Source: Flavobacterium sp. N502540
GTDB lineage: Bacteria; Bacteroidota; Bacteroidia; Flavobacteriales; Flavobacteriaceae
Assembly: GCF_025947365.1 (NCBI RefSeq)
Contig: NZ_CP110012.1
Span: forward strand, 4,898,001 to 4,962,000
Length of the DNA: 64,000 nt
Direction: 5' to 3'
Notes under the pieces: model-generated
What the model was told of the DNA's origin: nothing
Seen by the model: the letters and a program-made list of their open reading frames with translations, nothing else
Database searches by the model: none
Position numbers and translations under genes: made by a program
In this document: one piece after another, positions 51,993 through 61,579 of the stretch
Layout: each line of letters opens with the position of its first letter
How positions within the stretch are numbered: the first letter of the stretch is position 1

Positions 51993-52466
51993 TTAATCTT
52001 TCTCGATAATTACATCAAAACCTCCGTTTTTATCAAAAACAACGTCATAGAATTTGGCGTTTTTTTGTATTCCGACCTCATAAGTAGTTTTGTTTTTATC
52101 GTCTACAACTACTGCAGATTCCCTAATGGCACTGGCAGGATAATTTTTTTTCAGATACGCCTGTGCTTTTTGTGGCAGCTTACTTAACGGAATTTGCAAT
52201 TCAAAAGCCTTTAGAACTCCTAGATTATCATAAACCGCCAATGCATTGGTATTTTTATCATTTTTGAACTTGGCTTCATACCGAATTTCATCGTCGTCAT
52301 CTCCAACATATTTTAATGTCCAAACCGGAACTTTACCGGGATATTCTTTCTGAAAAGTAAACACTACTTTTTCAGGAGGAGTGACAACTTTATCAGGAGA
52401 AATTCCATTCTGCCCTATTAAAAAGCTGCTGTACAAAAAGGTAATCATCAGAAATAGTTTTTTCAT
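51993..52466 (-). CDS. PepSY-like secreted protein
   Basis: A 157-residue exported protein with a signal peptide (MKKLFLMITFLYSSFLIGQ). Two strand-helix repeats typical of PepSY-like (BLIP-like) domains are seen: VVFTFQKEYPGKVPVWTLKYVGDDDDEIRYEAKF, then LPQKAQAYLKKNYPASAIRESAVVVDDKNKTTYEVGI. The role is unknown. Family members often modulate or bind other secreted proteins. It is on the minus strand with an independent neighbourhood. Confidence 0.75.
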   Translation of the reverse strand: MKKLFLMITFLYSSFLIGQNGISPDKVVTPPEKVVFTFQKEYPGKVPVWTLKYVGDDDDEIRYEAKFKNDKNTNALAVYDNLGVLKAFELQIPLSKLPQKAQAYLKKNYPASAIRESAVVVDDKNKTTYEVGIQKNAKFYDVVFDKNGGFDVIIEKD

Positions 52467-52616
52467 GTGGCCTAATTCTAAATTAACATTTCTTAAAACT
52501 AACGTATTAAAATTACTACTTTATTCTGAAGAAAAAATGATATTATAAAAAAATGTTAAAATAACCGGTAACAATGTTCTCTGTCTTTCGTCTTACGAAA
52601 AACCAAAACCTAAAAA

Positions 52617-53336
52617 ATGAAATCTAACCTGAAAAATTTTGAAGCTTCACCGCAGCTTTATGCCCGCATAGCCGGGATATTATATTTGGTCATTATAGTC
52701 ATGGGATTCTTCGCAGAAACATTTGTCAGAAACAAATTGTTTGTGTCAGGAGATGCCACTGCCACCGCTCAAAATATTATGCATTCGAAATTTCTGTGGA
52801 AAATTGGCATTACAGCAGATCTTATTATGCAAATTTGCGATCTCCCGGTCATGATTATTCTCTATTACCTTTTAAAACCGGTAAACCGAAAGCTTGCTCT
52901 TTTAAATTTATCGTTCAATTTAATCCAAACTGCCGTATTAGTAGCCAATAAGCTGAATCTTTTAGCAGCATTGTTCTTTCTGGGTGATGCCGAATATTTG
53001 AAATCTTTCAACCCCGATCAGTTGCACACTTTGTCTTATCTTTCGATCAAATTGCATGATTTTGGTTTCGGAATCGGATTGATCTTTTTTGGATTTGTTT
53101 GTTTACTGGAGGGCTATCTGATCTTTAAATCAGGCTATTTACCTAAAGTAATTGGAATTTTAATGAGCCTGGCGGGAGTTTGTTATCTTACCAATAGTTT
53201 CTTCTTAATTCTGATCCCAAAACTTTCAAGTATAGTTTTATTAATGCCTTGCTTGATTGCCGAATTATCTCTTAGTTTATGGCTTGTTTTTAAAGGCGTA
53301 AAACTGCCTGTCTGGAAAGAAAAAGTGCAATCATAA
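52617..53336 (+). CDS. DUF4386 integral membrane protein
   Basis: A 239-residue protein with six hydrophobic helices. The N-terminal pattern QLYARIAGILYLVIIVMGFFAETFVRNKLFV and the loop GDATATAQNIMHSKFLWKIGITADLIMQICDLPVMIILYYLLKPVN are the DUF4386 signature. The function is unknown. It is a single gene with its own terminator. Confidence 0.88.
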   Translation: MKSNLKNFEASPQLYARIAGILYLVIIVMGFFAETFVRNKLFVSGDATATAQNIMHSKFLWKIGITADLIMQICDLPVMIILYYLLKPVNRKLALLNLSFNLIQTAVLVANKLNLLAALFFLGDAEYLKSFNPDQLHTLSYLSIKLHDFGFGIGLIFFGFVCLLEGYLIFKSGYLPKVIGILMSLAGVCYLTNSFFLILIPKLSSIVLLMPCLIAELSLSLWLVFKGVKLPVWKEKVQS

Positions 53337-53365
53337 ATTTACATAGTATCAACAAAATATCAAAA

Positions 53366-53397
53366 AAGCCTGCGGGAAATTACTCCTTAGCAGGCTT
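53366..53397 (+). terminator. Intrinsic terminator of the DUF4386 gene
   Basis: Eight-pair stem AAGCCTGC / GCAGGCTT with a 16-base loop and a short T-rich tail. Confidence 0.72.
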
Positions 53398-53486
53398 CTT
53401 CTTTGAAATAATTGAATTAGTAAGCTCCCTTCATTTCTGTTTTTATATCAATTTTACTTCTATTTCAGTCTAATATTACATCTGTA

Positions 53487-54185
53487 TTATTTCTTCAGTC
53501 GATCTGATAATTCTCTTTTATAGGTAATACCAATTGGTAATTTTTCATTTTTAATGACCACAAAATCTTTATCGGTGGTTTCAATTTTATCAAGAGCCAC
53601 GATGTAAGACTTGTGAATGCGCATAAAATTCTTCTCGGGCAGGCATTTCTCCAATTCACTAGTGGTGATAGAGGCCAGATAAGTTCTTTTTATGGTATGT
53701 AACTTCACATAATTACCAAAACTCTGTGCAAACAAAAGCTGATCCAATTCTATCTCAATAAAGTAACCGTCAACCTTTACTGTAACGGAATTGATTACTG
53801 CTTCTTCGGTTTTCGCTTTACCATTTTCCGTGGCAAAAAAACGATCGATGGCTTTGAGGAATCTTGGAAAATAAATAGGTTTGAGAAGATAATCTATAAC
53901 ACCGTAATCGTAACTTTCAAGCGCATACTCAGAATAAGCGGTGGTTAAGATTGTACTGGGATGCGTTGGGATAATCTTCAGTAATTCCATCCCTGAGATC
54001 TCCGGCATATTGATGTCCAGAAACATCAAATCAACAGGATGGTCTCTTAAATAATCCATTGCCTCAATACCGTTAAAGCCCTGAAAAACCAATTCTAATT
54101 GCGGATTTTGCTTGATGTAATTCGCCAGCACATAATGCGCTGCCGGTTCATCATCGACAATTATACATTTTTTAGGTTCTCTCAT
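53487..54185 (-). CDS. LytTR-family response regulator (efflux-linked)
   Basis: A 232-residue regulator with receiver (about 5-118; VDDEP near residue 10, phosphoacceptor Asp57 in FLDINMP, Lys in YLLKPIYF) and LytTR domain (about 132-232, ending FMRIHKSYIVALDKIE). It overlaps its kinase gene by four bases. It is a paralogue of the pair at 1804-2538. It lies head to head, via the kinase, with the TolC-RND-adaptor operon and probably controls it. Confidence 0.93.
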   Translation of the reverse strand: MREPKKCIIVDDEPAAHYVLANYIKQNPQLELVFQGFNGIEAMDYLRDHPVDLMFLDINMPEISGMELLKIIPTHPSTILTTAYSEYALESYDYGVIDYLLKPIYFPRFLKAIDRFFATENGKAKTEEAVINSVTVKVDGYFIEIELDQLLFAQSFGNYVKLHTIKRTYLASITTSELEKCLPEKNFMRIHKSYIVALDKIETTDKDFVVIKNEKLPIGITYKRELSDRLKK

Positions 54186-55222
54186 TCGACAAACTTTTTC
54201 AATTGCACTTTCAAATCTACAATGTAAGTATTCTTATCGTCCTGAATGTCTAATTTATAGGCTTTCCCATAAATCAGATTCAATCGTTCTATGGTATTTT
54301 TTAAACCAATCTTAGTCGAAATAACATCTGTTTTTTTCTTTGGAATGGAGTTTACTACATGCAAATGAAGCAACCCGTTCTCGACCGTAATAATGATTCT
54401 CACAAAACATTTTTCTATCGCACAGGTCCCGTGTTTGAATGCATTTTCGATAAACGCAATCAATAGCATTGGCGATACTTTATAGGCATTTTCATTGTCG
54501 ATTTTACAGTCATAGGTAATCTCACAGCGATAGCCTACCCTTTCTTTTTCAAGCTGAACATAACTGTTTATAAACTCGAGTTCGTCTTCCAAAGACACAC
54601 ATTGTTTGTTATTGCTTTCAAGCTGATAACGCATCAACTGCGATACTTTCATGATTAAATCTGACGTCCGATCAGGAAACTCGAGACTAATTCCGTAAAG
54701 CGTATTAAAGGTATTAAATAAAAAGTGCGGATTCAATTGTCCTTTCAATGAATTCAATTGCATCTGATTGAACAAAAGAGTCTCATCGGTCTGTCTCTTG
54801 TGGATTCTGTAAAATTTAAAAACAATTATCGGGCTCAATATACAAACCAAAGTCCCTAAAACACTGGCCAACTGATACACATAACTGCGCTGATGTGAGT
54901 TTTGATACAGACGACAGTTACTAAACATTTCCAGACTGGTAACCTCATATAAAACAACCGAAAAGAGCAATACTCCCGCCAGTGTCAGAAAAATATAAGT
55001 TACAGGGCGTTGTTTTTTAAAAAGTATGGGAAGTAAAAAGAAACGGTTGAATTGGGCGTGCAAGTATAAAATTAAATAGAAAAAAATGCCCATCAATATG
55101 GATGTAAACGAACTAAACAACATCCAGTCGTTTTTTAAGGTATAAATAGTAAATGAAAAAGCAACAACGGCAATTTCCTGCCACCATTTGTGATCCAATA
55201 TGTTTTCCAGTTCTTTATTCAT
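54182..55222 (-). CDS. LytS-type sensor histidine kinase (efflux-linked)
   Basis: A 346-residue membrane kinase. Four hydrophobic segments lie at about 16-30, 40-55, 74-94 and 115-137. The phosphoacceptor is His166 in LNPHFLFNTFNTLYG. The N-box reads LLIAFIENAFKHG, and a G-box like KIGLKNTIERLNLIYG is present. It is divergent from the TolC gene at 55389 (166 bases between starts), a layout that mirrors the left end of the window. Confidence 0.93.
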   Translation of the reverse strand: MNKELENILDHKWWQEIAVVAFSFTIYTLKNDWMLFSSFTSILMGIFFYLILYLHAQFNRFFLLPILFKKQRPVTYIFLTLAGVLLFSVVLYEVTSLEMFSNCRLYQNSHQRSYVYQLASVLGTLVCILSPIIVFKFYRIHKRQTDETLLFNQMQLNSLKGQLNPHFLFNTFNTLYGISLEFPDRTSDLIMKVSQLMRYQLESNNKQCVSLEDELEFINSYVQLEKERVGYRCEITYDCKIDNENAYKVSPMLLIAFIENAFKHGTCAIEKCFVRIIITVENGLLHLHVVNSIPKKKTDVISTKIGLKNTIERLNLIYGKAYKLDIQDDKNTYIVDLKVQLKKFVE

Positions 55223-55352
55223 TCTTAAAACTTAAATAGTTTACAAATTAACCACATTTTTTTAGTTTTTATTTCCAATAAATGACAAATTGAATTGGTC
55301 ATTTATAATCGCATTACATCATTTTAGAAAGCTTTTATCCGACCAAGTGAAA

Positions 55353-55360
55353 TAATTTTG
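55353..55360 (+). promoter_or_regulatory. -7 box of the efflux operon (TAATTTTG)
   Basis: A perfect TAnnTTTG box 28 bases before the TolC-like ATG. The -33 region has TTTTA rather than TTTG, which could mean it needs an activator such as the neighbouring LytTR regulator. Confidence 0.5.
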
Positions 55361-55388
55361 AGAGATCAAATTCACACCACTAATTTAT

Positions 55389-56774
55389 ATGTACTTCAAA
55401 AAAATTACTTTATTAGTTTTCTTGATTTTTGCCTGTGGTAGTTCTGCTCAAACCCTGTCTTTAAAAGAAGCCATAAAAACAGGTTTGGAAAACTACGGTT
55501 CCATCAAGGCAAAAAACAATTACACCAACGCATCACGCGAAAGTCTTAAGCAGTCTAAACGTGATTACCTGCCCAACCTAAACTTATCGGCGCAACAGGA
55601 TTACGGAACTGTAAACGGTCAGAATGGGCCTCTTTATGGCTTTGGGGGTCTTGGAGTAGCTTCGTCCGGACTTCCTTTACCGGAACAAAACTGGAATTCG
55701 GCATTTGGCGCACTTTATCTGGTCAACATGAACTGGGATTTTTTCACTTTCGGAAAAACACAGGAAAAAATCAATTTATCTAAAATTGATGTTCAGGCTA
55801 AAGAAAAGGATCTGAAACAGGAAAAATTCCAACAGGAAATCAAAATTTCTGCCGCTTATCTGAATTTACTCGCAAGTCAGAGACTGTTGATTTCACAGCA
55901 AAAAAATCTGGATCGCGCTCAGGTTTTCAAAAAAACAGCCGTAGCAAGAGTGAAGAACGGATTATTAGCCGGGGTCGATTCTACTTTAGCCACTGCCGAA
56001 GTATCAAAAGCTAAAATTGCGCTGAATCTGGCCAAAAACTTTGTCAAAGAACAAAACAACAAATTGGTCGATCTAATGGGCGTTGCTCCTCAGGATTTTG
56101 TAACCGATTCCCTTTTTGTAACTCAGATTCCAAAAGAACTGCTTAAGGAAAATACTGCCACAGACAGTCTTCATCCTTTATTGCAATTGTATAAAACAAA
56201 AATCGATTACAGCAATCAGCAGGTCAAATTGTACAAAAGATTCTATTATCCAACCATGACTGCTTTTGGTGTTTTGCAAACCAGAGCTTCAGGATTTGAC
56301 AGTAGTTATGCCACAAATCAGCATGCCTTTACCCGAAATTACTGGGATGGTGTCAATCCGGATCGTACCAATTATTTAATTGGAATTGGAATTACATGGA
56401 ATTTAACGACTCCTTTCCGTTCCAACAAGCAAGTCACTGCTCAGAAATTTGTTTCTCAGGGACTACAGGAAGAGTACAACCAAGCCGATCGTGAGCTGAA
56501 ATCACAGTTGAATTTTGCTGAAGATAAAATCAAAATCACTTTAGAGAATTATGCCGAAGCACCCATTCAGGTAGATGCTGCCAAAAGAGCTTACCTTCAG
56601 AAATCGACTTTATACAAAAACGGCTTAACCGATCTGACTGATTTAACGCAGACCATGTACGTTTTAAATCGTGCCGAAATCGATCGTGATATTGTCAATA
56701 ATAATGTGTGGCAGTCGTACTTGCTGAAAGTCGCTGCAACAGGAAATTTTGACCTATTTATAAATGAATTTTAA
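55389..56774 (+). CDS. TolC-family outer membrane efflux protein
   Basis: A 461-residue outer-membrane channel. A signal peptide (MYFKKITLLVFLIFACGSSAQ) precedes LSLKEAIKTGLENYGSIKAKNNYTNASRES. Long helical hairpins typical of TolC follow, with the LLASQRLLISQQKNLDRAQVFKKTAVARVKNGLLAGVDSTLATAEVSKAK segment. It is first in the operon, with the RND pump 12 bases downstream. It exports small molecules together with the pump and adaptor. Confidence 0.93.
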   Translation: MYFKKITLLVFLIFACGSSAQTLSLKEAIKTGLENYGSIKAKNNYTNASRESLKQSKRDYLPNLNLSAQQDYGTVNGQNGPLYGFGGLGVASSGLPLPEQNWNSAFGALYLVNMNWDFFTFGKTQEKINLSKIDVQAKEKDLKQEKFQQEIKISAAYLNLLASQRLLISQQKNLDRAQVFKKTAVARVKNGLLAGVDSTLATAEVSKAKIALNLAKNFVKEQNNKLVDLMGVAPQDFVTDSLFVTQIPKELLKENTATDSLHPLLQLYKTKIDYSNQQVKLYKRFYYPTMTAFGVLQTRASGFDSSYATNQHAFTRNYWDGVNPDRTNYLIGIGITWNLTTPFRSNKQVTAQKFVSQGLQEEYNQADRELKSQLNFAEDKIKITLENYAEAPIQVDAAKRAYLQKSTLYKNGLTDLTDLTQTMYVLNRAEIDRDIVNNNVWQSYLLKVAATGNFDLFINEF

Positions 56775-56786
56775 TTATAAAGCCCA

Positions 56787-59700
56787 ATGAATTTAATACG
56801 TTTTGCACTCCGCAAACCCATCTCCATTCTCGTATTGGTTGCGGGTCTCTTTTTCTTCGGAATTGGTGCCATCAGAGACATTAAGGTAGATATTTTACCA
56901 AAAATGAATTTGCCGGTTATCTATATTGCGCATCCGTTTGGAGGTTACACACCCGACCAGATGGAAGCTTATTTTGCCAAAAACTACGTAAACGTTTTAC
57001 CTTTTTCGAATGGTATCAAATCGGTAGAAACCAAAAATATTCAGGGGTTAATGATTATGAAATTAACCTATTATGAAGGAACCAATATGGCGCAGGCCGC
57101 TGCCGAACTGAGCGCACTATCCAACAGAATCCAGGCGGTTTTTCCTCCGGGAACACAACCTCCTTTTATCATACGTTTTGATGCTTCATCATTGCCAATC
57201 GGACAATTGGTTTTGAGTTCAAAAATCAGATCGAACAACGAATTACAGGATTTAGCCAACGTTTATGTTCGTGCTTCTTTTACTTCGATTCCCGGTTTAC
57301 TGTCTCCGGCTCCTTTTGGCGGAAGCCCAAGAACTATCGAGGTTAACGTAGATCCGGATTTATTGCGTTCGCACAATATGACACCCGATCAAATTGTTGA
57401 AGCGATTCGTTTAAACAATCAGACAGCTCCTTCCGGAAACGTGAGAATGGGCGACAAAAATTATATTACGCCTACCAATAATACCATTAAAGAAGTTAAA
57501 GATTTTGAGCAGATTCCGTTATTCAAAGGCGGTGTTCAAAACTTAAAATTAGGTGATGTGGCAAGCGTAAAAGACGGTGCTGATATTACAGCGGGTTATG
57601 CTTTGGTAAACGGAAAACGTTCAGTTTATATCAGTATTGCAAAAGCGGGAGATGCTTCGACCTGGGATGTGGTTCAGAAATTAAAAAAAGAGCTTCCTAA
57701 AATTCAAAGTACACTTCCCGAAGATGTTAATTTATCTTACGAATTTGACCAGTCGGTTTATGTGATCAACTCTGTTAAAAGTTTGATTACCGAAGGAATT
57801 ATCGGTGCGGTTTTAACCGGATTAATGGTAATGCTTTTCCTGGGCGATCGTCGTGCTGCTTTAATCGTTATTATGACCATTCCAATTTCGATTATTTCCG
57901 GAGTTTTATTCCTGAAATTATTCGGACAAACGATCAACTTAATGTCTTTGAGCGGACTAGCGCTTGCCATTGGAATTCTGGTAGACGAAAGTACGGTAAC
58001 CATTGAAAACATTCACCAGCATCTCGACATGGGAAAACCCAAGGCACTCGCTATTTGGGATGCCTGTCAGGAAATTGCTTTGCCTAAATTATTAATCTTA
58101 CTGTGTATACTAGCCGTATTTGCACCGGCATTTACCATGGTGGGAATTCCCGGAGCCTTGTTTCTTCCTTTAGCTTTAGCGATTGGTTTCTCTATGGTTA
58201 TTTCGTTTTTATTGTCTCAAACCTTTGTGCCAGTAATGGCGAACTGGATGATGAAAGGACACGAAAAACATCCACATGGCCCTGAAATTACCGACGACGA
58301 AGCCGAATTTAATGACTGCGGTTTAACTCCCGAATCAGAACAAAATCTGATCACTCAGAAAAAAAGCTATGTAGAAAGAGAAGACACCAATAATAACGGA
58401 AAAATAAGCCCTTTTGAGCGTTTCAGAATTCGTTTCATGCGAACTTTAGACCGATTGTTTGTTCACAAAAAAATAACGACCGTTGTTTATTTAGTTTCAG
58501 CTACTGTTTTGGCCATTGTTTTAATTGGCTTTATCGGAAAAGATGTTTTTCCAAAAACAAATTCAAGTCAGTTTCAGTTAAGAATGCGTGCTGTTGACGG
58601 AACGCGATTGGAAAGAACCGAAGAACAGGCCCGAATTGTGCTGAAAGAATTGGAAAAAATGGTGGGTAAAGAGCATATCGGAATTTCTTCTGTTTATGTG
58701 GGGCAACACCCTTCCCTGTTCTCGATCAACCCCATTTATCTCTTTATGGCGGGTTCTCATGAAGCTGTCTTTCAGGTAAGTTTAAAAGAGTATCATGTGG
58801 ATATGGATGAGTTTAAAGATGAGTTAAGAGCAAGACTGAAAAAAGTTTTACCGGACACCAAACTTTCTTTTGAACCTATCGAATTGACCGATAAAGTATT
58901 GAGTCAGGGGTCTCCTACTCCAATTGAAATTCGAATTGCCGGAAAAGACAAAAAACGAAATGAATTATATGCCACTCAGATTGTAAACAAACTTAACGCG
59001 ATATCCTATTTCAGAGACGTACAAATTGGTCAGCCGATACACTATCCGGCCATGAACATAAATATTGACAGAACACGTGCAGCCGAATTGGGCGTTGATA
59101 TGAATGATATTTCACGTTCTCTTATCGCATCGACTTCATCGTCACGTTATACCGAAAAAAATAACTGGGTCGATGAGAAAGCAGGATTGTCCTATTCTGT
59201 ACAAGTTCAGGTTCCGTTGAATAAAATGAAAAGCAAAACCGATATCGGAGAAATTCCGGTATTGAAAAACTCGCTTCGTCCGGTTTTAAGTGACGTAGCC
59301 AAAATTACACCCGGCTTTGTAAGTGGTGAAAATGACAATTTAGGGGCCATGCCATACATTACCGTTACGGCCAACATCAACCAGACCGATTTGGGGACGG
59401 CCACAAAAGATGTTGCATCGACCATTAGTTCATTAGGCGAATTGCCTCGTGGTTTATTTATTACTCCAATTGGACTAAGCACGGTATTGAGCGAGACATT
59501 AAGCAGTTTACAGACCGGATTATTGGTTGCCGTTTTTGTAATCTTCTTAATGTTGGCCGCTAATTTTCAGTCGTTCAAAGTTTCGCTGGTGATCTTAACC
59601 ACAGTTCCGGCGGTTGTTTTAGGCGCTTTATTAATGCTGACCTTTACAGGTTCAACACTTAATTTACAATCTTATATGGGAATCATCATGTCTGTCGGAG

Positions 59701-60077
59701 TTTCTATTGCCAATGCCGTTTTATTGGTGACCAATGCCGAACAGCTTCGAAAAATAAACGGGAATGCCTTAGAATCTGCGAGGGAAGCCGCTGCATTACG
59801 TCTTCGTCCGATTATCATGACTTCTGTTGCGATGATTGCGGGAATGTTACCCATGGCGATTGGTCATGGCGAAGGAGGCGATCAGGTTTCTCCGTTGGGA
59901 AGAGCGGTTATCGGCGGATTGTTATTTTCTACTTTTGCCGTATTGTTGATCCTTCCGCAGATATTTGCATGGGCACAGGAAAAAACATCGACACAATCAG
60001 TTTCCCTAGATCCTGAAGACGAAGAAAGTATCCATTATATCTCATCCTTAAGTAAGTCAAAAGTCATAAAGTCATAA
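56787..60077 (+). CDS. RND-family inner membrane efflux pump with an EF-hand-like loop
   Basis: A 1096-residue RND permease with 12 helices and two large periplasmic loops. The N-terminus reads FALRKPISILVLVAGLFFFGIGAIRDIKVDILPKMNLP. The helix 4 relay region reads GLALAIGILVDESTVTIENI, with Asp-Glu where many HAE1 pumps have Asp-Asp. A cytoplasmic loop between the halves carries DTNNNGKISPFE at residues 533-544, a full EF-hand calcium loop pattern. The last residues SKVIKS are encoded by an octanucleotide repeat that contains the stop codon. It lies between TolC and the adaptor gene. Confidence 0.95.
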   Translation: MNLIRFALRKPISILVLVAGLFFFGIGAIRDIKVDILPKMNLPVIYIAHPFGGYTPDQMEAYFAKNYVNVLPFSNGIKSVETKNIQGLMIMKLTYYEGTNMAQAAAELSALSNRIQAVFPPGTQPPFIIRFDASSLPIGQLVLSSKIRSNNELQDLANVYVRASFTSIPGLLSPAPFGGSPRTIEVNVDPDLLRSHNMTPDQIVEAIRLNNQTAPSGNVRMGDKNYITPTNNTIKEVKDFEQIPLFKGGVQNLKLGDVASVKDGADITAGYALVNGKRSVYISIAKAGDASTWDVVQKLKKELPKIQSTLPEDVNLSYEFDQSVYVINSVKSLITEGIIGAVLTGLMVMLFLGDRRAALIVIMTIPISIISGVLFLKLFGQTINLMSLSGLALAIGILVDESTVTIENIHQHLDMGKPKALAIWDACQEIALPKLLILLCILAVFAPAFTMVGIPGALFLPLALAIGFSMVISFLLSQTFVPVMANWMMKGHEKHPHGPEITDDEAEFNDCGLTPESEQNLITQKKSYVEREDTNNNGKISPFERFRIRFMRTLDRLFVHKKITTVVYLVSATVLAIVLIGFIGKDVFPKTNSSQFQLRMRAVDGTRLERTEEQARIVLKELEKMVGKEHIGISSVYVGQHPSLFSINPIYLFMAGSHEAVFQVSLKEYHVDMDEFKDELRARLKKVLPDTKLSFEPIELTDKVLSQGSPTPIEIRIAGKDKKRNELYATQIVNKLNAISYFRDVQIGQPIHYPAMNINIDRTRAAELGVDMNDISRSLIASTSSSRYTEKNNWVDEKAGLSYSVQVQVPLNKMKSKTDIGEIPVLKNSLRPVLSDVAKITPGFVSGENDNLGAMPYITVTANINQTDLGTATKDVASTISSLGELPRGLFITPIGLSTVLSETLSSLQTGLLVAVFVIFLMLAANFQSFKVSLVILTTVPAVVLGALLMLTFTGSTLNLQSYMGIIMSVGVSIANAVLLVTNAEQLRKINGNALESAREAAALRLRPIIMTSVAMIAGMLPMAIGHGEGGDQVSPLGRAVIGGLLFSTFAVLLILPQIFAWAQEKTSTQSVSLDPEDEESIHYISSLSKSKVIKS

Positions 60078-60086
60078 AGTCATAAA
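60063..60086. repeat. Octanucleotide tandem repeat (GTCATAAA x3) across the RND stop codon
   Basis: Three perfect copies from 60063 to 60086 with degenerate flanks (GTCAAAA before, GTCGAAAG after). The TAA stop at 60075-60077 lies inside the second copy. A change in copy number could alter the C-terminal tail or the distance to the adaptor gene. Confidence 0.85.
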
Positions 60087-60171
60087 GTCGAAAGTTACGA
60101 TCGTCGCGAAAACACATCGATAAACTTTTATACTTTCTGAATACTTATAAAAACATATATAAAACCAAAAA

Positions 60172-61257
60172 ATGAAAAATAACATTATAAAATCTACAGC
60201 GATACTATTTACAGCTTTAGTTGTACTAAGCTGTGAAAAGAAAAAAGAAGAAGCGCCTAAAGCGGAAATCGAACCTAAAGTCGAAACTTTCCTTTTGGCC
60301 AAAGAAAAACTGACTACAGAGTTGCGCTTACCGGCAGAATTAACCGGTTTTCAACAAGTCGATTTGTATGCCAAAGTAAGCAGTTTTGTAAAATTGCTGA
60401 AAGTAGATATTGGTTCGAAAGTAAAAAAAGGACAGCTTTTAATTGTTCTTGAAGCACCAGAGATCAGTTCGCAATTGGCTGCTGCCGAATCGAGATTAAA
60501 ATCGATGGAAGCCATATACGCCACCAGCAAAAGTACCTACAACCGTTTGTACGAAACGAGCAAAGTTGAAGGAACCATTTCTAAAAACGACTTAGAAATG
60601 GCCAGCGGAAAGAAAAACTCCGACTACGCACAATACCAGGCAGCCATCGCGGCACACAAAGAAATCTCAATTATGAGAGGTTACTTAGAAATCCGCGCCC
60701 CTTTTGACGGAGTGGTAGCCGCCAGAAATGTCAATTTAGGAACCTTTGTTGGTCCTGCCGGAAAAGGTTCCGACTTACCTTTATTGACCATTCAGCAACA
60801 GGATAAATTGCGTTTGGCCGTTTCGGTACCGGAATTGTATACCGGATATTTACACAATGGTGACGAAATGAGTTTCAATGTAAAATCGCTTCCGGATACT
60901 TTTACCGCTAAAATTACCAGAATGTCCGGCGCTTTAGACTTAAAACTGCGTTCCGAAAGAGTCGAAATGGACGTTCACAACACCCAAACCAATTTATTAC
61001 CCGGAATGGTAGCCGAAGTTTTATTACCGCTTAACGCCAAAGACAGCACGTTTGTCATTCCGAAATCGGCATTGGTAAATTCAGCCGAAGGTTTGTTTGT
61101 CATCAAAGTTCTGAACCACAAAGCCACCCGAGTTGACGTTAAAAAAGGAAGAGAAATCGACGACAAAGTGGAAGTTTTCGGAGATTTAAACCTTAAAGAT
61201 AAACTGGTAAAAATCGCCAGCGAAGAAACTAAAGATGGGGATGTTATTAATGAATAG
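60172..61257 (+). CDS. RND efflux periplasmic adaptor lipoprotein
   Basis: A 361-residue membrane fusion protein. The lipoprotein signal has Cys21 (VLSC). Then come the lipoyl-like half (VDLYAKVSSFVKLLKVDIGSKVKKGQLLIVL), a short helical hairpin around AAESRLKSMEAIYATSKSTYNRLYETSKVEGTI, the returning lipoyl half (IRAPFDGVVAARNVNLGTFVG) and a beta-barrel. It completes the TolC-RND-adaptor operon. The order channel-pump-adaptor is unusual compared with adaptor-first operons but common in Bacteroidota. Confidence 0.94.
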   Translation: MKNNIIKSTAILFTALVVLSCEKKKEEAPKAEIEPKVETFLLAKEKLTTELRLPAELTGFQQVDLYAKVSSFVKLLKVDIGSKVKKGQLLIVLEAPEISSQLAAAESRLKSMEAIYATSKSTYNRLYETSKVEGTISKNDLEMASGKKNSDYAQYQAAIAAHKEISIMRGYLEIRAPFDGVVAARNVNLGTFVGPAGKGSDLPLLTIQQQDKLRLAVSVPELYTGYLHNGDEMSFNVKSLPDTFTAKITRMSGALDLKLRSERVEMDVHNTQTNLLPGMVAEVLLPLNAKDSTFVIPKSALVNSAEGLFVIKVLNHKATRVDVKKGREIDDKVEVFGDLNLKDKLVKIASEETKDGDVINE

Positions 61258-61579
61258 ACTGGGTTTAGTTTTCTTTTTAGTTAGATTATCAATTACTGTA
61301 CGCATACTGTAGGAATGTAAATTTAAAATTTGTCTAAAAGGGCAGTTCTTCTTTAATTGGAGGGGCTGTCCTTTTTTGTTGTTAGTCCAAATTAAGTATA
61401 AATACTTGCTAGAACTTCTTTATTTATTCATAAACTTGTCTTTCTAAATTTGGTAGATTACGGATTTCCATAATCAAACTTCATTGTTTGTATTTAATTT
61501 TATCTAGCTTGTTACCAACTAAATATTAAAACGTTTTAATTTTTAAAAGAAAAAAAAGTAATTTTAAAAACCAAAAATA
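61258..61579. other. 322-base gap between the efflux operon and the Rex-like cassette
   Basis: Contains the terminator at 61339-61373. The remaining sequence is AT-rich and non-coding up to the cassette. It marks the left boundary where base composition drops. Confidence 0.5.
61339..61373 (+). terminator. Intrinsic terminator of the efflux operon
   Basis: Stem AAAGGGCAG with CTGTCCTTT (one G-T pair), a loop of about 17 bases and then a run of Ts. Confidence 0.7.
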
